DNA of 64,000 bases, taken from positions 186,001 through 250,000 of the forward strand of contig NZ_JAGMUL010000026.1 of the NCBI RefSeq assembly GCF_019049285.1, in the 5' to 3' direction. The notes under the pieces are model-generated. The model saw only the letters and a list, made by a program, of their open reading frames with translations. It was not told the origin of the DNA and made no database searches. A program made the position numbers and the translations under genes. This document shows, piece by piece, positions 16,313 through 25,547 of this stretch (positions within the stretch are counted from its first letter, which is position 1; every line of letters starts with the position of its first letter). Source of the DNA: Streptomyces sp. AC550_RSS872. Lineage in GTDB: Bacteria; Actinomycetota; Actinomycetes; Streptomycetales; Streptomycetaceae.

Positions 16313-18988
16313 ATGACAGAGGTACGGCCCACGCAGGCCGCCTCGGCCTCCCTGTGGGAGCGTGACGAGGAAGTCGCCGCCGTCGAGCGGGCCCTCGACA
16401 CCCTGTGCGCGGACAAGTCCTCGTCAGGAAGCCTCCTGGTGCTCCGGGGCGAGGCGGGACTCGGCAAGACCGCGCTGCTGGCCGAAACCCGCCGTATCGC
16501 CGAGGCCCGCGGCTGCGCGGTGTGGTCCGCCCGGGGCAGCGAGACCCTGAGTTCCGTTCCCTTCAACGTCGTACGGCAGCTGCTCCAGCCCGCGCTGCTG
16601 TCGCTGATGCCGGAGGAGGCCCGCGAGTACCTCGGCGACTGGTACGACATCGCCGGACCCGCCCTCGGCATAACGGGGCCCGGCGAGCGCCAGGCCGACC
16701 CGCAGGGCGTGTGCGACGGGCTGGTGGCCGCCGTACGCCGACTCGCCCGGCGCGACTGGCCGCTGGTGCTGCTGATCGACGACGCCCACTGGGCCGACCA
16801 GGAGACCCTGCGCTGGCTCGCCGCCTTCGCCGAACGCCTCGGTGAGCAGAGCGTCCTGGTCGTCGTGGCCCGCCGCCCCGGCGAGGTCAGCGGCGACAGC
16901 GCCCGCCACCTCGACGCGGTCGCCGCCGCGGGCAGTTCCGTCGCCACCCTGAGCGCCCTCACCCCGGACGCGACCGCCGGCCTCACCCGCGCCACTCTGG
17001 GCGCCCACGCCGACGCCCCGTTCTGCCGCGAGGTCTGGGCCGTCACCGGCGGCAACCCGTACGAGACAGTCGAACTCCTCGCCAAGGTCCAGGACAGCGA
17101 GTTCGAGCCGACCGAGTCCGCGGCCGGCGAGCTGCGCGCCCTGAACCGCTCGGCGCGCGGCGGCGGCCTGGTCGCCCGGCTGGAGACGCTCGGCATCGAG
17201 GCCACCCGGTTCGCCTGGGCGGCCGCGATCCTCGGCACCGGCATCTCCGTCGACCTGGTGGCCGAGCTCGCCACCATGAGCGTGGACGACGCCGTGCGCT
17301 GCGCGGACCTGCTGCGCGCCGCCCGCATCCTCACCGAGCCCGACCCGGCGAGTGTCCAACCGGACGACGGCGACCTGGAGTTCGTCCACCCGCTGATCGC
17401 CAGCGCCGTCTACAACTCCATCCCCGACGCCCTGCGCACCGCCATGCACGGCATCGCCGCCCGCGTCGTCACCGACAACGGCCGTGGCGCCGCGGTAGCC
17501 GCCCGTCACCTCCTGGAGGTCCACCCGGACAGCGACGAGGAACTCGTCGAGCAGCTGCGCGAGGCCGCCCGCGAACACCTCGCCGTCGGCGCGCCCGACG
17601 CCGCCCGCCGCTGCCTGGAGCGTGCGCTTGTAGAACCGCCCCTGCCCGAGGCTCACGCGCGCGTGCTCTACGAGCTGGGCTGCGTCACCCTGCTCACCGC
17701 GCCCGCCACCGCCGTCGACCACCTCCAGACCGCGCTCGCCATGCCCGGTCTGGACGGCGACGCACGCGTCGACGCCGTCCACCGCCTCTCCCAGGCCCTG
17801 CTCCACAACGACCAGCTGGAGGAGGCCGTCCGCACGGTCGAGGCAGAGGCCGCCCGGCACCAGGCCGGCCCCGCGAGGCTGCGGCTCCAGGCCGTGCAGT
17901 TCATGTGGGAGGGCCTCCACGCGGGCGAGGCCGCCTCCCCGGGGCGCTCCACCCGCCTCGCCGAACTCGCCGCCACCTGCACCGGCCGCGACAACTCCGA
18001 ACGCGCTCTCCTCATCCTGCGCGGCTTCGACGCGATGGCCCGCGGCGAGAACGCCGAGGAGGTCGTGGAACTCTGCGACCGCGCCCTCGTCAACGGCCGC
18101 CTGGCCCCCGGACTCGGCTGGACCGACCCGGAGTGGGGCCTGGAGCTGCCGATGATGCTGGCCAGCGCCTACGCCTTCACCGACCGGCTCGACCGGGCCG
18201 AGACCCTCTACAACGAGGCCCTGCGCGCGTACGAGTCCGCGGGCTGGAGCGGCGGCCACCTCTCCCTGGCCCACGCCTACGTCGGTCTCGGCCACCGCAG
18301 GCGCGGCCGGCTCCGCGAGGCCGAGGCGTCCCTGCGCAAGTCGCTGGCGCTCGCCGAGCGCGTCGGCCGTCGGCTGCCCCTGCACTGGTCCGCGACCTGC
18401 AACCTCGTCGACACGCTGCTCGCCCGCGGGCACGTCGACGCCGCCTGGGAGATCGCCGAGCAGTACGGCTTCGCCCCGCCCTACCCGTCCACCATCGTCC
18501 TGCCCGACCCGCGCTCGGTCCGCGGCCGTCTGCTCCTCGCCGTCGGCCGCACGAAGGACGGCATCAACGAACTGGAGGCGGCGGAGAAGGCGGCCGACGT
18601 ACGCGGCCACCACAACCCGGTGCTGGTCCCCTGGGCCTTCGACCTGGCCCGCGCCCTCGCGAGCGAGGACCCCGCGCGCGCCGCCCGCCTCGCCACCGAC
18701 GTCCGCCGGCACGCCGAGCGGCTCGGCACCGACACCGCGATCGGCGAGGCCCTGCGCTGCGCCGCCGCCCTGGAGACGGGCCAGCGCGCGGTACGCCTCG
18801 CCGAACAGGCCGTCACCTATCTCGAGGCCTCACCCTGCCAGTACGAGCATGCGGCGGCCCGTGTCGAGTACGGCATCGCCGCCCGCTCGGCCGGGGAGCT
18901 CCGGCGCGGGTTGACGCTGGCCCGCTCGTGCGGGGCGGACGGGCTGGTCACGCAGGCGGAGAGGGCGTTGCTGTCCGGCGTGGTGTGA
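16313..18988 (+). CDS. LuxR-type STAND ATPase lacking the HTH domain
   Basis: An 891-aa protein resembling the large ATP-binding LuxR (LAL) regulators. The AAA/NACHT-like ATPase domain has Walker A GEAGLGKT (46-53) and Walker B VLLIDDAHWAD (about 152-162), followed by a helical lid and a long TPR-like region (about 420-880). In LAL regulators this would be followed by a LuxR helix-turn-helix of about 60 aa. Here the protein stops at QAERALLSGVV, exactly where that domain would begin, and no HTH-coding frame follows before the SDR gene. The ATG at 16313 has GGAGGT upstream. It may act through protein partners, or be a decayed regulator; the intact frame and codon bias favour a functional protein. 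Confidence 0.8.
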   Translation: MTEVRPTQAASASLWERDEEVAAVERALDTLCADKSSSGSLLVLRGEAGLGKTALLAETRRIAEARGCAVWSARGSETLSSVPFNVVRQLLQPALLSLMPEEAREYLGDWYDIAGPALGITGPGERQADPQGVCDGLVAAVRRLARRDWPLVLLIDDAHWADQETLRWLAAFAERLGEQSVLVVVARRPGEVSGDSARHLDAVAAAGSSVATLSALTPDATAGLTRATLGAHADAPFCREVWAVTGGNPYETVELLAKVQDSEFEPTESAAGELRALNRSARGGGLVARLETLGIEATRFAWAAAILGTGISVDLVAELATMSVDDAVRCADLLRAARILTEPDPASVQPDDGDLEFVHPLIASAVYNSIPDALRTAMHGIAARVVTDNGRGAAVAARHLLEVHPDSDEELVEQLREAAREHLAVGAPDAARRCLERALVEPPLPEAHARVLYELGCVTLLTAPATAVDHLQTALAMPGLDGDARVDAVHRLSQALLHNDQLEEAVRTVEAEAARHQAGPARLRLQAVQFMWEGLHAGEAASPGRSTRLAELAATCTGRDNSERALLILRGFDAMARGENAEEVVELCDRALVNGRLAPGLGWTDPEWGLELPMMLASAYAFTDRLDRAETLYNEALRAYESAGWSGGHLSLAHAYVGLGHRRRGRLREAEASLRKSLALAERVGRRLPLHWSATCNLVDTLLARGHVDAAWEIAEQYGFAPPYPSTIVLPDPRSVRGRLLLAVGRTKDGINELEAAEKAADVRGHHNPVLVPWAFDLARALASEDPARAARLATDVRRHAERLGTDTAIGEALRCAAALETGQRAVRLAEQAVTYLEASPCQYEHAAARVEYGIAARSAGELRRGLTLARSCGADGLVTQAERALLSGVV

Positions 18989-19009
18989 GGGCGGTGGGGG
19001 GAAGGCGGG

Positions 19010-19801
19010 TCAGAGGCTCAGCAGCTGATCGGTGACCGCGGCCAGCCGCTTGCGGACCTCGGGGTCGTACGTTCCCTCGTGCGCCCGCGCCGGACGCGTG
19101 CCGTCGAAGTACCGGCCCGTGCCCAGCTCCCGGGTGGCGAGGGCCAGCACGCCCACCGCGCCGTCGGCGACCGTGTGCCGGGGCGTGAAGCCACCCTCGC
19201 GGACCATCGCCGTGTCCATGTGGGTCGCCGGGTGCAGCACGTTCACCGAGACTCCGGTGCCCGCCAGCTCCTCGGCGAGGACGAATGTATGGGCGGTGAG
19301 GGCGAACTTGCTGCGGCAGTACGCCGAGAGCCCGTCGTAGCCGCGCGTCAGCTCGGGGTCGTCGAGGTCCAGGGGCTCCTGGCCGGCCGAGCCGACGTTC
19401 ACGATCCGCGCGGGCGCGTTGGCGCGCAGTACGGGGAGCAGGGCGCGGGTCAGCGTGACCGGCGCCAAGTAGTTGACCGCCAGACGCAGTTCGTGCCCGT
19501 CGGCGCTGAGCCTCCGCTCGGACCGGTGCGGTCCGGCGCCCACCGCGGCGTTGTTGATCAGTACGTCGAGTTCCGGGTAGGCGTCGGCGACATGCGCCGC
19601 CAGCTCCCGCACCTGCCCCAGCGAGGCCAGATCGGCGACGAACCCCTCCGCCTCGCCCTCGGCCCGCAGCTCCTCGACGAGCCGCTCGGTGCGGCCCGCG
19701 TCCCGCCCGTGCGCGAGGACGCGGTGCCCGGAGCCGACCAGCTCGAAGGCGACGTAGCGCCCGAGCCCCGAGGTGGCGCCGGTGAGCAGAATCGTGGACA
19801 T
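19010..19801 (-). CDS. Short-chain dehydrogenase/reductase
   Basis: A 263-aa SDR oxidoreductase. Cofactor motif TGATSGLGRYVA is at about residue 7, NNAAVG at about 85, and the catalytic Tyr and Lys are in YCRSKFAL near 162. The sequence resembles the retinol dehydrogenase/WWOX-like branch, in which substrates vary. The start at ATG 19801 gives the usual short N-terminus before the first beta strand. It is convergent with the STAND gene (21-bp gap), and 76 bp separate it from the upstream pcaL stop, so it could be read through from the pca operon. Confidence 0.85.
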   Translation of the reverse strand: MSTILLTGATSGLGRYVAFELVGSGHRVLAHGRDAGRTERLVEELRAEGEAEGFVADLASLGQVRELAAHVADAYPELDVLINNAAVGAGPHRSERRLSADGHELRLAVNYLAPVTLTRALLPVLRANAPARIVNVGSAGQEPLDLDDPELTRGYDGLSAYCRSKFALTAHTFVLAEELAGTGVSVNVLHPATHMDTAMVREGGFTPRHTVADGAVGVLALATRELGTGRYFDGTRPARAHEGTYDPEVRKRLAAVTDQLLSL

Positions 19802-19877
19802 GCCTCCACCGTAGGCACGGCGTGCGGACATGTGCGAGACGCTGCCGGTGGTACGACCGCCAGGGTCACCCCCCAGC

Positions 19878-21011
19878 TCAGGCACCCGCGTCCGGCCCGG
19901 CCTCCTCCGCGAGGACCCGCTGCGCCGCCGCGAACGCCGAGTTCGCCGCCGGAACTCCGCAGTACACGGCCGTCTGGAGCAGTACGGCCCCGATCTCCTG
20001 TGGCGTCAGCCCGTTGCGCCGGGCCGCCCGGACATGCATGGCCAGCTCGTCGTAGTGGCCGTGGGCGACCAGCGCTGTCAGGGTGATCATGCTGCGCTCG
20101 CGGCGGCTGAGCGTCGGGTCCGTCCAGATCTCGCCCCAGGCGTAGCGCGAGATGAAGTCCTGGAAGCGCGCGGTGAACGGTGTCTGCCGGGCCTGCGCCC
20201 GGTCGACATGGGCGTCACCGAGCACCTCGCGCCGCACCTCCATGCCCCGCTTGGCGCCGCCGCCGAGGTGCGCGCGCATCGCCGTCAGCACGGCCTGCGG
20301 GCACTGCGCCGGCGCCAGATGCGAGGCCCCGGGCAGCTCGACGAGCGTGGCACCGGGCACGGCGTCCGCGATCTCCCGCAGATGCGCCGGCGGCGTCGCC
20401 GGATCCTCGCGCCCAGCGATCAGCAGGGTGGGTGAGGAGATCTCGGGCAGCCGTTCACGCAGGTCGAAGGCGGCAAGAGCGTCACAGCAGGCGGCGTACG
20501 CGTCCGGATCGGCGTCCCGGTGGTCCTGTACCAGCTCCGGAACGGTGAAGCCGGACGTGAACCAGCGGTCGTCCGCGCTCGCGGCGAGCCTGGCCAGCCC
20601 TTGGCTGCGCACCAGCGCGGCCCGCTCCTCCCACGGCTTCGCACCGTTGAAGTGCGCCGAGGAGCAGATCACCGCCAGCGAGGAGACCCGCTCGGGACGG
20701 TGCAGGGCCAGGTGCAACCCGACCGCACCGCCCAGCGACACCCCCGCGTACGCGAACCGCTCGATGCCGAGCGAGTCGGCGAGCGCGAGCACCAGGTCGG
20801 CGAGGTCACCGACCGTCGCGCCCGCGCCGATGAGACCGGCCGCCGAACCCCCGTGCCCGGGCAGATCCCAGCGGACCACCCGATGGGTGATCGACAGCTC
20901 GGGCGCGACCTTGTCCCACAGGGCGTACGAGGTGCCGAGCGAAGGCCCGAGAAGCAGCGCGGGCGCAGAAGTGGGCCCCTCGGCGCGGTGGTTGAGGAGT
21001 TTGCCGGTCAA
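19878..21011 (-). CDS. pcaL: 3-oxoadipate enol-lactonase / 4-carboxymuconolactone decarboxylase fusion
   Basis: A 377-aa bifunctional enzyme. Residues 1-250 form an alpha/beta hydrolase with nucleophile motif GVSLGG, a PSLGTSYALWD oxyanion region and catalytic His in GASHLAP (PcaD activity). Residues about 260-377 form the AhpD-like carboxymuconolactone decarboxylase (PcaC activity) with ARRNGLTPQEIGAVLLQTAV. Together they turn 4-carboxymuconolactone into 3-oxoadipate. The start is TTG at 21011, overlapping the pcaB stop as TTGA; this is in keeping with the other overlapping junctions in the operon. Last gene of the operon. Confidence 0.93.
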   Translation of the reverse strand: MTGKLLNHRAEGPTSAPALLLGPSLGTSYALWDKVAPELSITHRVVRWDLPGHGGSAAGLIGAGATVGDLADLVLALADSLGIERFAYAGVSLGGAVGLHLALHRPERVSSLAVICSSAHFNGAKPWEERAALVRSQGLARLAASADDRWFTSGFTVPELVQDHRDADPDAYAACCDALAAFDLRERLPEISSPTLLIAGREDPATPPAHLREIADAVPGATLVELPGASHLAPAQCPQAVLTAMRAHLGGGAKRGMEVRREVLGDAHVDRAQARQTPFTARFQDFISRYAWGEIWTDPTLSRRERSMITLTALVAHGHYDELAMHVRAARRNGLTPQEIGAVLLQTAVYCGVPAANSAFAAAQRVLAEEAGPDAGA

Positions 21012-22303
21012 CGTCGCTCCAGAGCACGGTCGGTGAGGGTTCCGGCGGAGCCGGTGTAGTGGGTGGGATCGAGGTCGACGTCCGTCAGCTCAGGCGCCTC
21101 GGCAAGCGGGCGGCCCTCGGACGCCAGTCGGGTGAGCAGTTCCTTGGCGCGGGCCCGGCCCAGTACCGGGGCCAGCTCGGCGGACAGCCGCTCGGACACG
21201 ATCAACCCATGGGTGAGGTCGAGGTGTTCGCGCATGACGGCAGGTCTCACCCGCAGCCCCTCGGCCAGCTCCACGGCGTCCCTGGCGGCCCCGCCGACCA
21301 GCCGCAGCAGCTCCCGCAGGGGCTCCCACTCCGCGTGCCAGGCGCCGGCCGGCCGCTCGTCCTCCGCCGCCAGCGACCCGTAGAGGGTGGCCGCGAGGTG
21401 AGGTGCCCGCCGCGCCGCGGAGGCGATCAGGGTGGACCGTACGGGATTGGACTTGTGCGGCATCGCGGACGAGCCCCCGCCGCTGCCCTCCGCGAGTTCC
21501 GCGATCTCGGTGCGCGAGAGCGTGAGGACGTCCACGGCGGTCTTGCCGAGCGCTCCCGCCGTGAAGGCCAGGCATCCGGCGAGATCGGCGACGGGTGTGC
21601 GCAGTGTGTGCCACGGCAACTCCGGGGCGCGAAGACCGAGTTCGCGGGCGTACACCGTCGGCAGCTCGACCGGATCGGTTGCGCCGTAGGCTCCGAAGGC
21701 CGCCAACGTCCCTGCCGCGCCCCCCAGTTGGGCGGGCAGTGAATCCCGTACGGCCGTCACCCGGTCCCGTGCGTCCAGCACCAGCGACCGCCACCCGGCC
21801 GCCTTCAGCCCGAACGTCGTCGGTACGGCGTGCTGGGTGAGCGTCCGCCCCGGCATCGCGGTGTCGCGGTGCTCGGCGGCGAGCCGGGCCAGGGCCTGCT
21901 GGGTGCGGTCGAGGTCCGCGAGCAGAAGATCGAGGGTGCGCGCCGCCACCAGCATCGTCGCCGTGTCGAGGATGTCCTGGCTGGTCGCGCCCCGGTGGAC
22001 GTACGGCCCGTACTCCGCGCCGACCGCCTGGGTCAGGTCGGCGACCAGAGGGATGACCGGGTTGCCGCCGCCGCGCGCACGCTCGGCGAGGGACCGGACG
22101 TCGAAGCGGTCGGCGTCGGCGGCCTCGGTCACCGCGGTCGCCGCCTCGGCCGGGGCCAGCCCCAGCGCGGCCTGCGCACGGGTGAGCCCTGCCTCCGCGT
22201 CCAGCAGCGCCTGGAGACAGGCGCCGTCACCGGTCGCGGAGGCGGCGGGGGAGCCTGCCCACCCGGGGGCGAGCAGGCCGGTGTCCGGATGGGGAGAAGT
22301 CAC
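21008..22303 (-). CDS. pcaB: 3-carboxy-cis,cis-muconate cycloisomerase
   Basis: A 431-aa member of the fumarase/aspartase superfamily that cyclises 3-carboxymuconate to 4-carboxymuconolactone. The superfamily signature GSSAMPHKSNP is at about residue 255, with GATSQDILDTA near 110 and TLTQHAVPTTFG near 160. The GTG start overlaps the pcaG stop (GTGA), and its stop overlaps the pcaL TTG start. It belongs to the pca operon between the dioxygenase and the lactonase, in pathway order. Confidence 0.93.
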   Translation of the reverse strand: MTSPHPDTGLLAPGWAGSPAASATGDGACLQALLDAEAGLTRAQAALGLAPAEAATAVTEAADADRFDVRSLAERARGGGNPVIPLVADLTQAVGAEYGPYVHRGATSQDILDTATMLVAARTLDLLLADLDRTQQALARLAAEHRDTAMPGRTLTQHAVPTTFGLKAAGWRSLVLDARDRVTAVRDSLPAQLGGAAGTLAAFGAYGATDPVELPTVYARELGLRAPELPWHTLRTPVADLAGCLAFTAGALGKTAVDVLTLSRTEIAELAEGSGGGSSAMPHKSNPVRSTLIASAARRAPHLAATLYGSLAAEDERPAGAWHAEWEPLRELLRLVGGAARDAVELAEGLRVRPAVMREHLDLTHGLIVSERLSAELAPVLGRARAKELLTRLASEGRPLAEAPELTDVDLDPTHYTGSAGTLTDRALERR

Positions 22304-22905
22304 TGGAACTCCAGGAAGACCGTCTCGCCTTCGCCCTGAAGGCGGATGTCGAAACGGTAGGTGCCGTCGCGCTGCTCCCGTGCGATCAGCGTGTCGCGTC
22401 GCTCGGCCGGCACCCGGGTGAGCAGCGGGTCCGCGGCGAGGGCCGCCTCGTCGCCCGGCAGATAGATCCGTGTGTAGAGATGCACCAGCAGGCCGCGCGC
22501 GAACACGCACACGCTGATGTACGGTGCGCTCTGCCCGCGCGCGCCCGGCCGCAGTGTCCGCGCGGTCCAGTGCCCGTTGGCGTCGGTCTGGATGCGGCCC
22601 CACCCGGTGAACTCGACGCCGTTGCGGCCCAGATAGCCGCCGCTCGCCGGGTCGCGCCGGATCGAGCCGTCGACCTGCGGGACGTTGCCTTCGGGGTCGG
22701 CGCTCCACAGCTCCACGAACGCGTCGGGCAGCGGGTTGCCCTCGCCGTCGTGGATGTAGCCCTGGAGGGCGATGCTCTCCGGGTGCCCGGCGGGCGCGAT
22801 GTCGCCGCCGCCGGGGAAGGGCAGGGCGTGGCCGTAGAAGGGGCCGACCGTGTGCGACGGGGTGGGGAGCACGGTCTCCGGGCGGCTCGTGTCGATCTTC
22901 GTCAT
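22300..22905 (-). CDS. pcaG: Protocatechuate 3,4-dioxygenase alpha subunit
   Basis: A 201-aa intradiol dioxygenase subunit. It has the THTVGPFY-like start (SHTVGPFYGHALPF) and the beta-sandwich core with LQGYIHDGEGNPLPDAFVELW. As usual for the alpha chain it lacks the full set of iron ligands, which come from PcaH. The partner ORF pcaH ends six bases upstream, so the two subunits are made together. Protocatechuate is split to 3-carboxy-cis,cis-muconate. Confidence 0.93.
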   Translation of the reverse strand: MTKIDTSRPETVLPTPSHTVGPFYGHALPFPGGGDIAPAGHPESIALQGYIHDGEGNPLPDAFVELWSADPEGNVPQVDGSIRRDPASGGYLGRNGVEFTGWGRIQTDANGHWTARTLRPGARGQSAPYISVCVFARGLLVHLYTRIYLPGDEAALAADPLLTRVPAERRDTLIAREQRDGTYRFDIRLQGEGETVFLEFQ

Positions 22906-22911
22906 GGCAGG

Positions 22912-23685
22912 TCAGCGTCCCTCTTCGAGCCAGGTGGCGTTCGGTCCGTCGAGAACGATGTCCCAGTGGTAGCCCATCGAGAACTCCGGCACCGACAGAC
23001 TGTGGTCGTAGGTGGCGACCAGCCGCTGGCGGGCCGCGTCGTCCGTCACCGACTGGATGATCGGGTCGTACGGGAACAGCGGGTCGCTCGGGAAGTACAT
23101 CTGTGTCACCAGCCGCTGGGTGAACGCCGTGCCGAACAGCGAGAAGTGGATGTGGGCCGGCCGCCAGGCGTTGACGTGCTGGCGCCACGGGTACGGGCCC
23201 GGCTGGATGGTGGTGAAGCGGTAGAAGCCGCTGTCGTCGGTCAGGGTGCGGCCGACGCCGGTGAAGTTCGGGTCCAGCGGGGCGTCGTGCTGCTCGCGCT
23301 GGTGGGCGTACCGGCCGGCCGAGTTCGCCTGCCAGACCTCGATCAGCTGGCCGCGCAGCGGACGGCCGTCGCGGTCGAGGAGACGGCCCTCGACGGTGAT
23401 GCGCTCGCCGATCGGCTCCCCGGTGTGCTGCCGGGTGAGGTCGTTGTCGATCTCGGTGATGTCCCGCTCGCCGAAGGCGGGGGAGTGCAGCTCCACCAGC
23501 TCCGGGTCCTTGCTGACGTCGATCTGGATCGGCGGCTGTTTCGGATGCCGCAGCACCGAGGAGCGGTACGGGGTGTAGTCGCGGCGCGGGTGGTGCTCGA
23601 CGGGGGCACCGTCGGCGACGCGCTTCTCGTACGCGGCGTGCTCGGCCGCGATCTCCTGGTCGATGTCGTGCTGAGTGAGAGTCAT
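22912..23685 (-). CDS. pcaH: Protocatechuate 3,4-dioxygenase beta subunit
   Basis: A 257-aa catalytic subunit carrying the ferric iron of intradiol dioxygenases. Seen: the signature LLDRDGRPLRGQLIEVWQAN, then Tyr ligands in the GRYAHQREQ and PYPWRQHVNAWRPAHIHFSL regions, with the His pair in HIHFS. Ring cleavage of protocatechuate is the committed step of the pathway. The gene follows pcaF by 18 bp and precedes pcaG by six. Confidence 0.94.
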   Translation of the reverse strand: MTLTQHDIDQEIAAEHAAYEKRVADGAPVEHHPRRDYTPYRSSVLRHPKQPPIQIDVSKDPELVELHSPAFGERDITEIDNDLTRQHTGEPIGERITVEGRLLDRDGRPLRGQLIEVWQANSAGRYAHQREQHDAPLDPNFTGVGRTLTDDSGFYRFTTIQPGPYPWRQHVNAWRPAHIHFSLFGTAFTQRLVTQMYFPSDPLFPYDPIIQSVTDDAARQRLVATYDHSLSVPEFSMGYHWDIVLDGPNATWLEEGR

Positions 23686-23703
23686 GGGGGATCCCGCGTT
23701 TCG

Positions 23704-24906
23704 TTAACGTTCGAGGACGAGGGCGAGGCCCTGGCCGACGCCGATGCAGAGGGTGGCGACGCCCACTCCGCTGCCCTTGCGGGCGAGCTGGTGCGCGACG
23801 GTGCCGGCGAGACGGGCACCCGAGGCGCCCAGGGGGTGGCCGAGGGCGATGGCGCCGCCCTGGGGGTTGAGGATCGCCGGGTCGAACTCGGGCCATTCGG
23901 CGACACAGCCCAGCACCTGGGCGGCGAAGGCCTCGTTCAGTTCGAGGACTGAGAGGTCGTCGAACGTCCGGCCCGCTCTGGTGAGGGCGCGGTTGACGGC
24001 TTCGACGGGGGCGAGGCCGAAGTAGTCGGGGTCGAGGGCGTGGACGCCGGTGGCGGAGACCCGGGCGAGCGGCTCGCGGCCGGTCGCCTTCAGGCCTTCC
24101 TCGTCGACGAGGAGCAGGGCGGCGGCGCCGTCGTTGAGCGGGGAGGCGTTGCCCGCGGTGACCGTCCCGTTGTCCTTACGGAAGGACGGCTTCAGCTTCG
24201 CCATCGCCGCGAGGGAGGCGTCCGTCCGTACGGACTCGTCGGCGGCGAAGACGACCGGGTCGCCCTTGCGCCGGGGGAGGGAGACGGGGGCGAGCTCGGC
24301 GTCGAAGAGGCCCTGCCGCTGGGCCGCGGCCGCTTTCTGGTGCGAGGCCAGCGCGAACTCGTCCTGCTGCTCGCGGCTGATCTTGTGCTTCTCGGCGATG
24401 AGCTCCGCCGACTCGCCCAGGGGGATGGTCCACTGCGGTTCCATCCTCGGGTTGACCATGCGCCAGCCCAGGGTGGTCGAGTACAGCTCCGTGTGCGCGG
24501 CGGGGAAGGGCTTGTCGGACTTGGGCAGCACGTACGGGGCCCGGGTCATCGACTCCACGCCGCCTGCTACGGCGATGTGGGCGTCCCCGGCGGCGATGGC
24601 GCGGGCCGCCTGGATGACCGCCTCCAGACCGGAGGCGCAGAGGCGGTTGACGGTGACGCCGGGCACGCTGGTCGGCAGACCGGCGAGGAGGGCGGCCATG
24701 CGGCCGACGTTGCGGTTCTCCTCGCCGGCGCCGTTGGCGTTGCCGAAGTAGACGTCCTCGATGCGGGACGGGTCCAGGTCGGGCGTACGGGCGAGGAGTT
24801 CGCGCAGGGCGTGGGCGGCGAGGTCGTCCGGGCGGACGGAGGCGAGGGTGCCGTTGTAACGGCCGATCGGGGTGCGGACCGCGTCGACGATGTAAACGGT
24901 GTTCAC
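23704..24906 (-). CDS. pcaF: Beta-ketoadipyl-CoA thiolase
   Basis: A 400-aa thiolase that splits beta-ketoadipyl-CoA into acetyl-CoA and succinyl-CoA, the last step of the pathway. Active-site Cys in [11 protein letters not shown] at about 90, the His motif in [16 protein letters not shown] near 350, and the second Cys in TLCIGVGQG. The GTG start overlaps the pcaJ stop (GTGA). Placement inside the pca operon separates it from the fatty-acid thiolase at 54611-55825. Confidence 0.93.
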   Translation of the reverse strand: MNTVYIVDAVRTPIGRYNGTLASVRPDDLAAHALRELLARTPDLDPSRIEDVYFGNANGAGEENRNVGRMAALLAGLPTSVPGVTVNRLCASGLEAVIQAARAIAAGDAHIAVAGGVESMTRAPYVLPKSDKPFPAAHTELYSTTLGWRMVNPRMEPQWTIPLGESAELIAEKHKISREQQDEFALASHQKAAAAQRQGLFDAELAPVSLPRRKGDPVVFAADESVRTDASLAAMAKLKPSFRKDNGTVTAGNASPLNDGAAALLLVDEEGLKATGREPLARVSATGVHALDPDYFGLAPVEAVNRALTRAGRTFDDLSVLELNEAFAAQVLGCVAEWPEFDPAILNPQGGAIALGHPLGASGARLAGTVAHQLARKGSGVGVATLCIGVGQGLALVLER

Positions 24907-25547
24907 AGCAGATTCTCCGCGACGGTGAGTTTTGCGTCGGTCTTGGCGATGATCTCGTCAACGCCCACGCCGGGTGCGGTCTCGACGAGCACCAGGCCGT
25001 CGTCGGTCACGTCGATCACGCCCAGGTCGGTGATGACCCGGTTCACACACGCCTTGCCTGTGAGCGGCAGCGCGCACTCGGTGAGGATCTTCGGGCTGCC
25101 GTCCTTGGCGGTGTGCGTCATCACGACGATGACCGTGCGGGCGCCGTGCACGAGGTCCATCGCGCCGCCGATCCCGGTGATCATCTTGCCGGGGATGGCC
25201 CAGTTCGCCAGATCGCCGGTGGCGGAGACCTGCATGGCGCCCAGCACGGCGACATCGATGTGCCCGCCGCGGATCATCGAGAACGACAGCGCTGAGTCGA
25301 AGAAGGAGGCGCCCGGCAGAACCGTGACGGTCTCCTTGCCGGCGTTGATCAGATCCGGGTCGACCTGGTCCTCGGTCGGGTACGGGCCGGTGCCGAGGAT
25401 GCCGTTCTCGGACTCCAGGATCACCTCCACGCCCGGCGGCAGGTAGTTCGGGATCAGCGTGGGCAGTCCGATGCCGAGATTGACGTACTGCCCGTCCTGA
25501 AGTTCGCGCGCGGCCCGCGCGGCCATCTCCTCGCGTGTCCAGGCCAT
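24903..25547 (-). CDS. pcaJ: 3-oxoadipate CoA-transferase subunit B
   Basis: A 214-aa beta chain of the succinyl-CoA:3-oxoadipate CoA-transferase. The catalytic glutamate lies in the SENGILG motif at about residue 50, and [15 protein letters not shown] precedes it. Its ATG shares one base with the pcaI stop (TGATG), and its stop overlaps the pcaF start, so pcaI, pcaJ and pcaF are coupled. Confidence 0.93.
   Translation of the reverse strand: MAWTREEMAARAARELQDGQYVNLGIGLPTLIPNYLPPGVEVILESENGILGTGPYPTEDQVDPDLINAGKETVTVLPGASFFDSALSFSMIRGGHIDVAVLGAMQVSATGDLANWAIPGKMITGIGGAMDLVHGARTVIVVMTHTAKDGSPKILTECALPLTGKACVNRVITDLGVIDVTDDGLVLVETAPGVGVDEIIAKTDAKLTVAENLL

Noticed and set aside
16424..18712. 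Long minus-strand open frame (over 700 codons) opposite the STAND ATPase
   Set aside because: It is the usual antisense open frame of a high-GC gene. The plus strand has Walker motifs, a ribosome site and the correct codon-position bias.
18989..19009. A frameshifted LuxR HTH after the STAND ATPase
   Set aside because: Only 21 bp separate the stop from the convergent SDR gene, and no frame in the neighbouring bases encodes an HTH.
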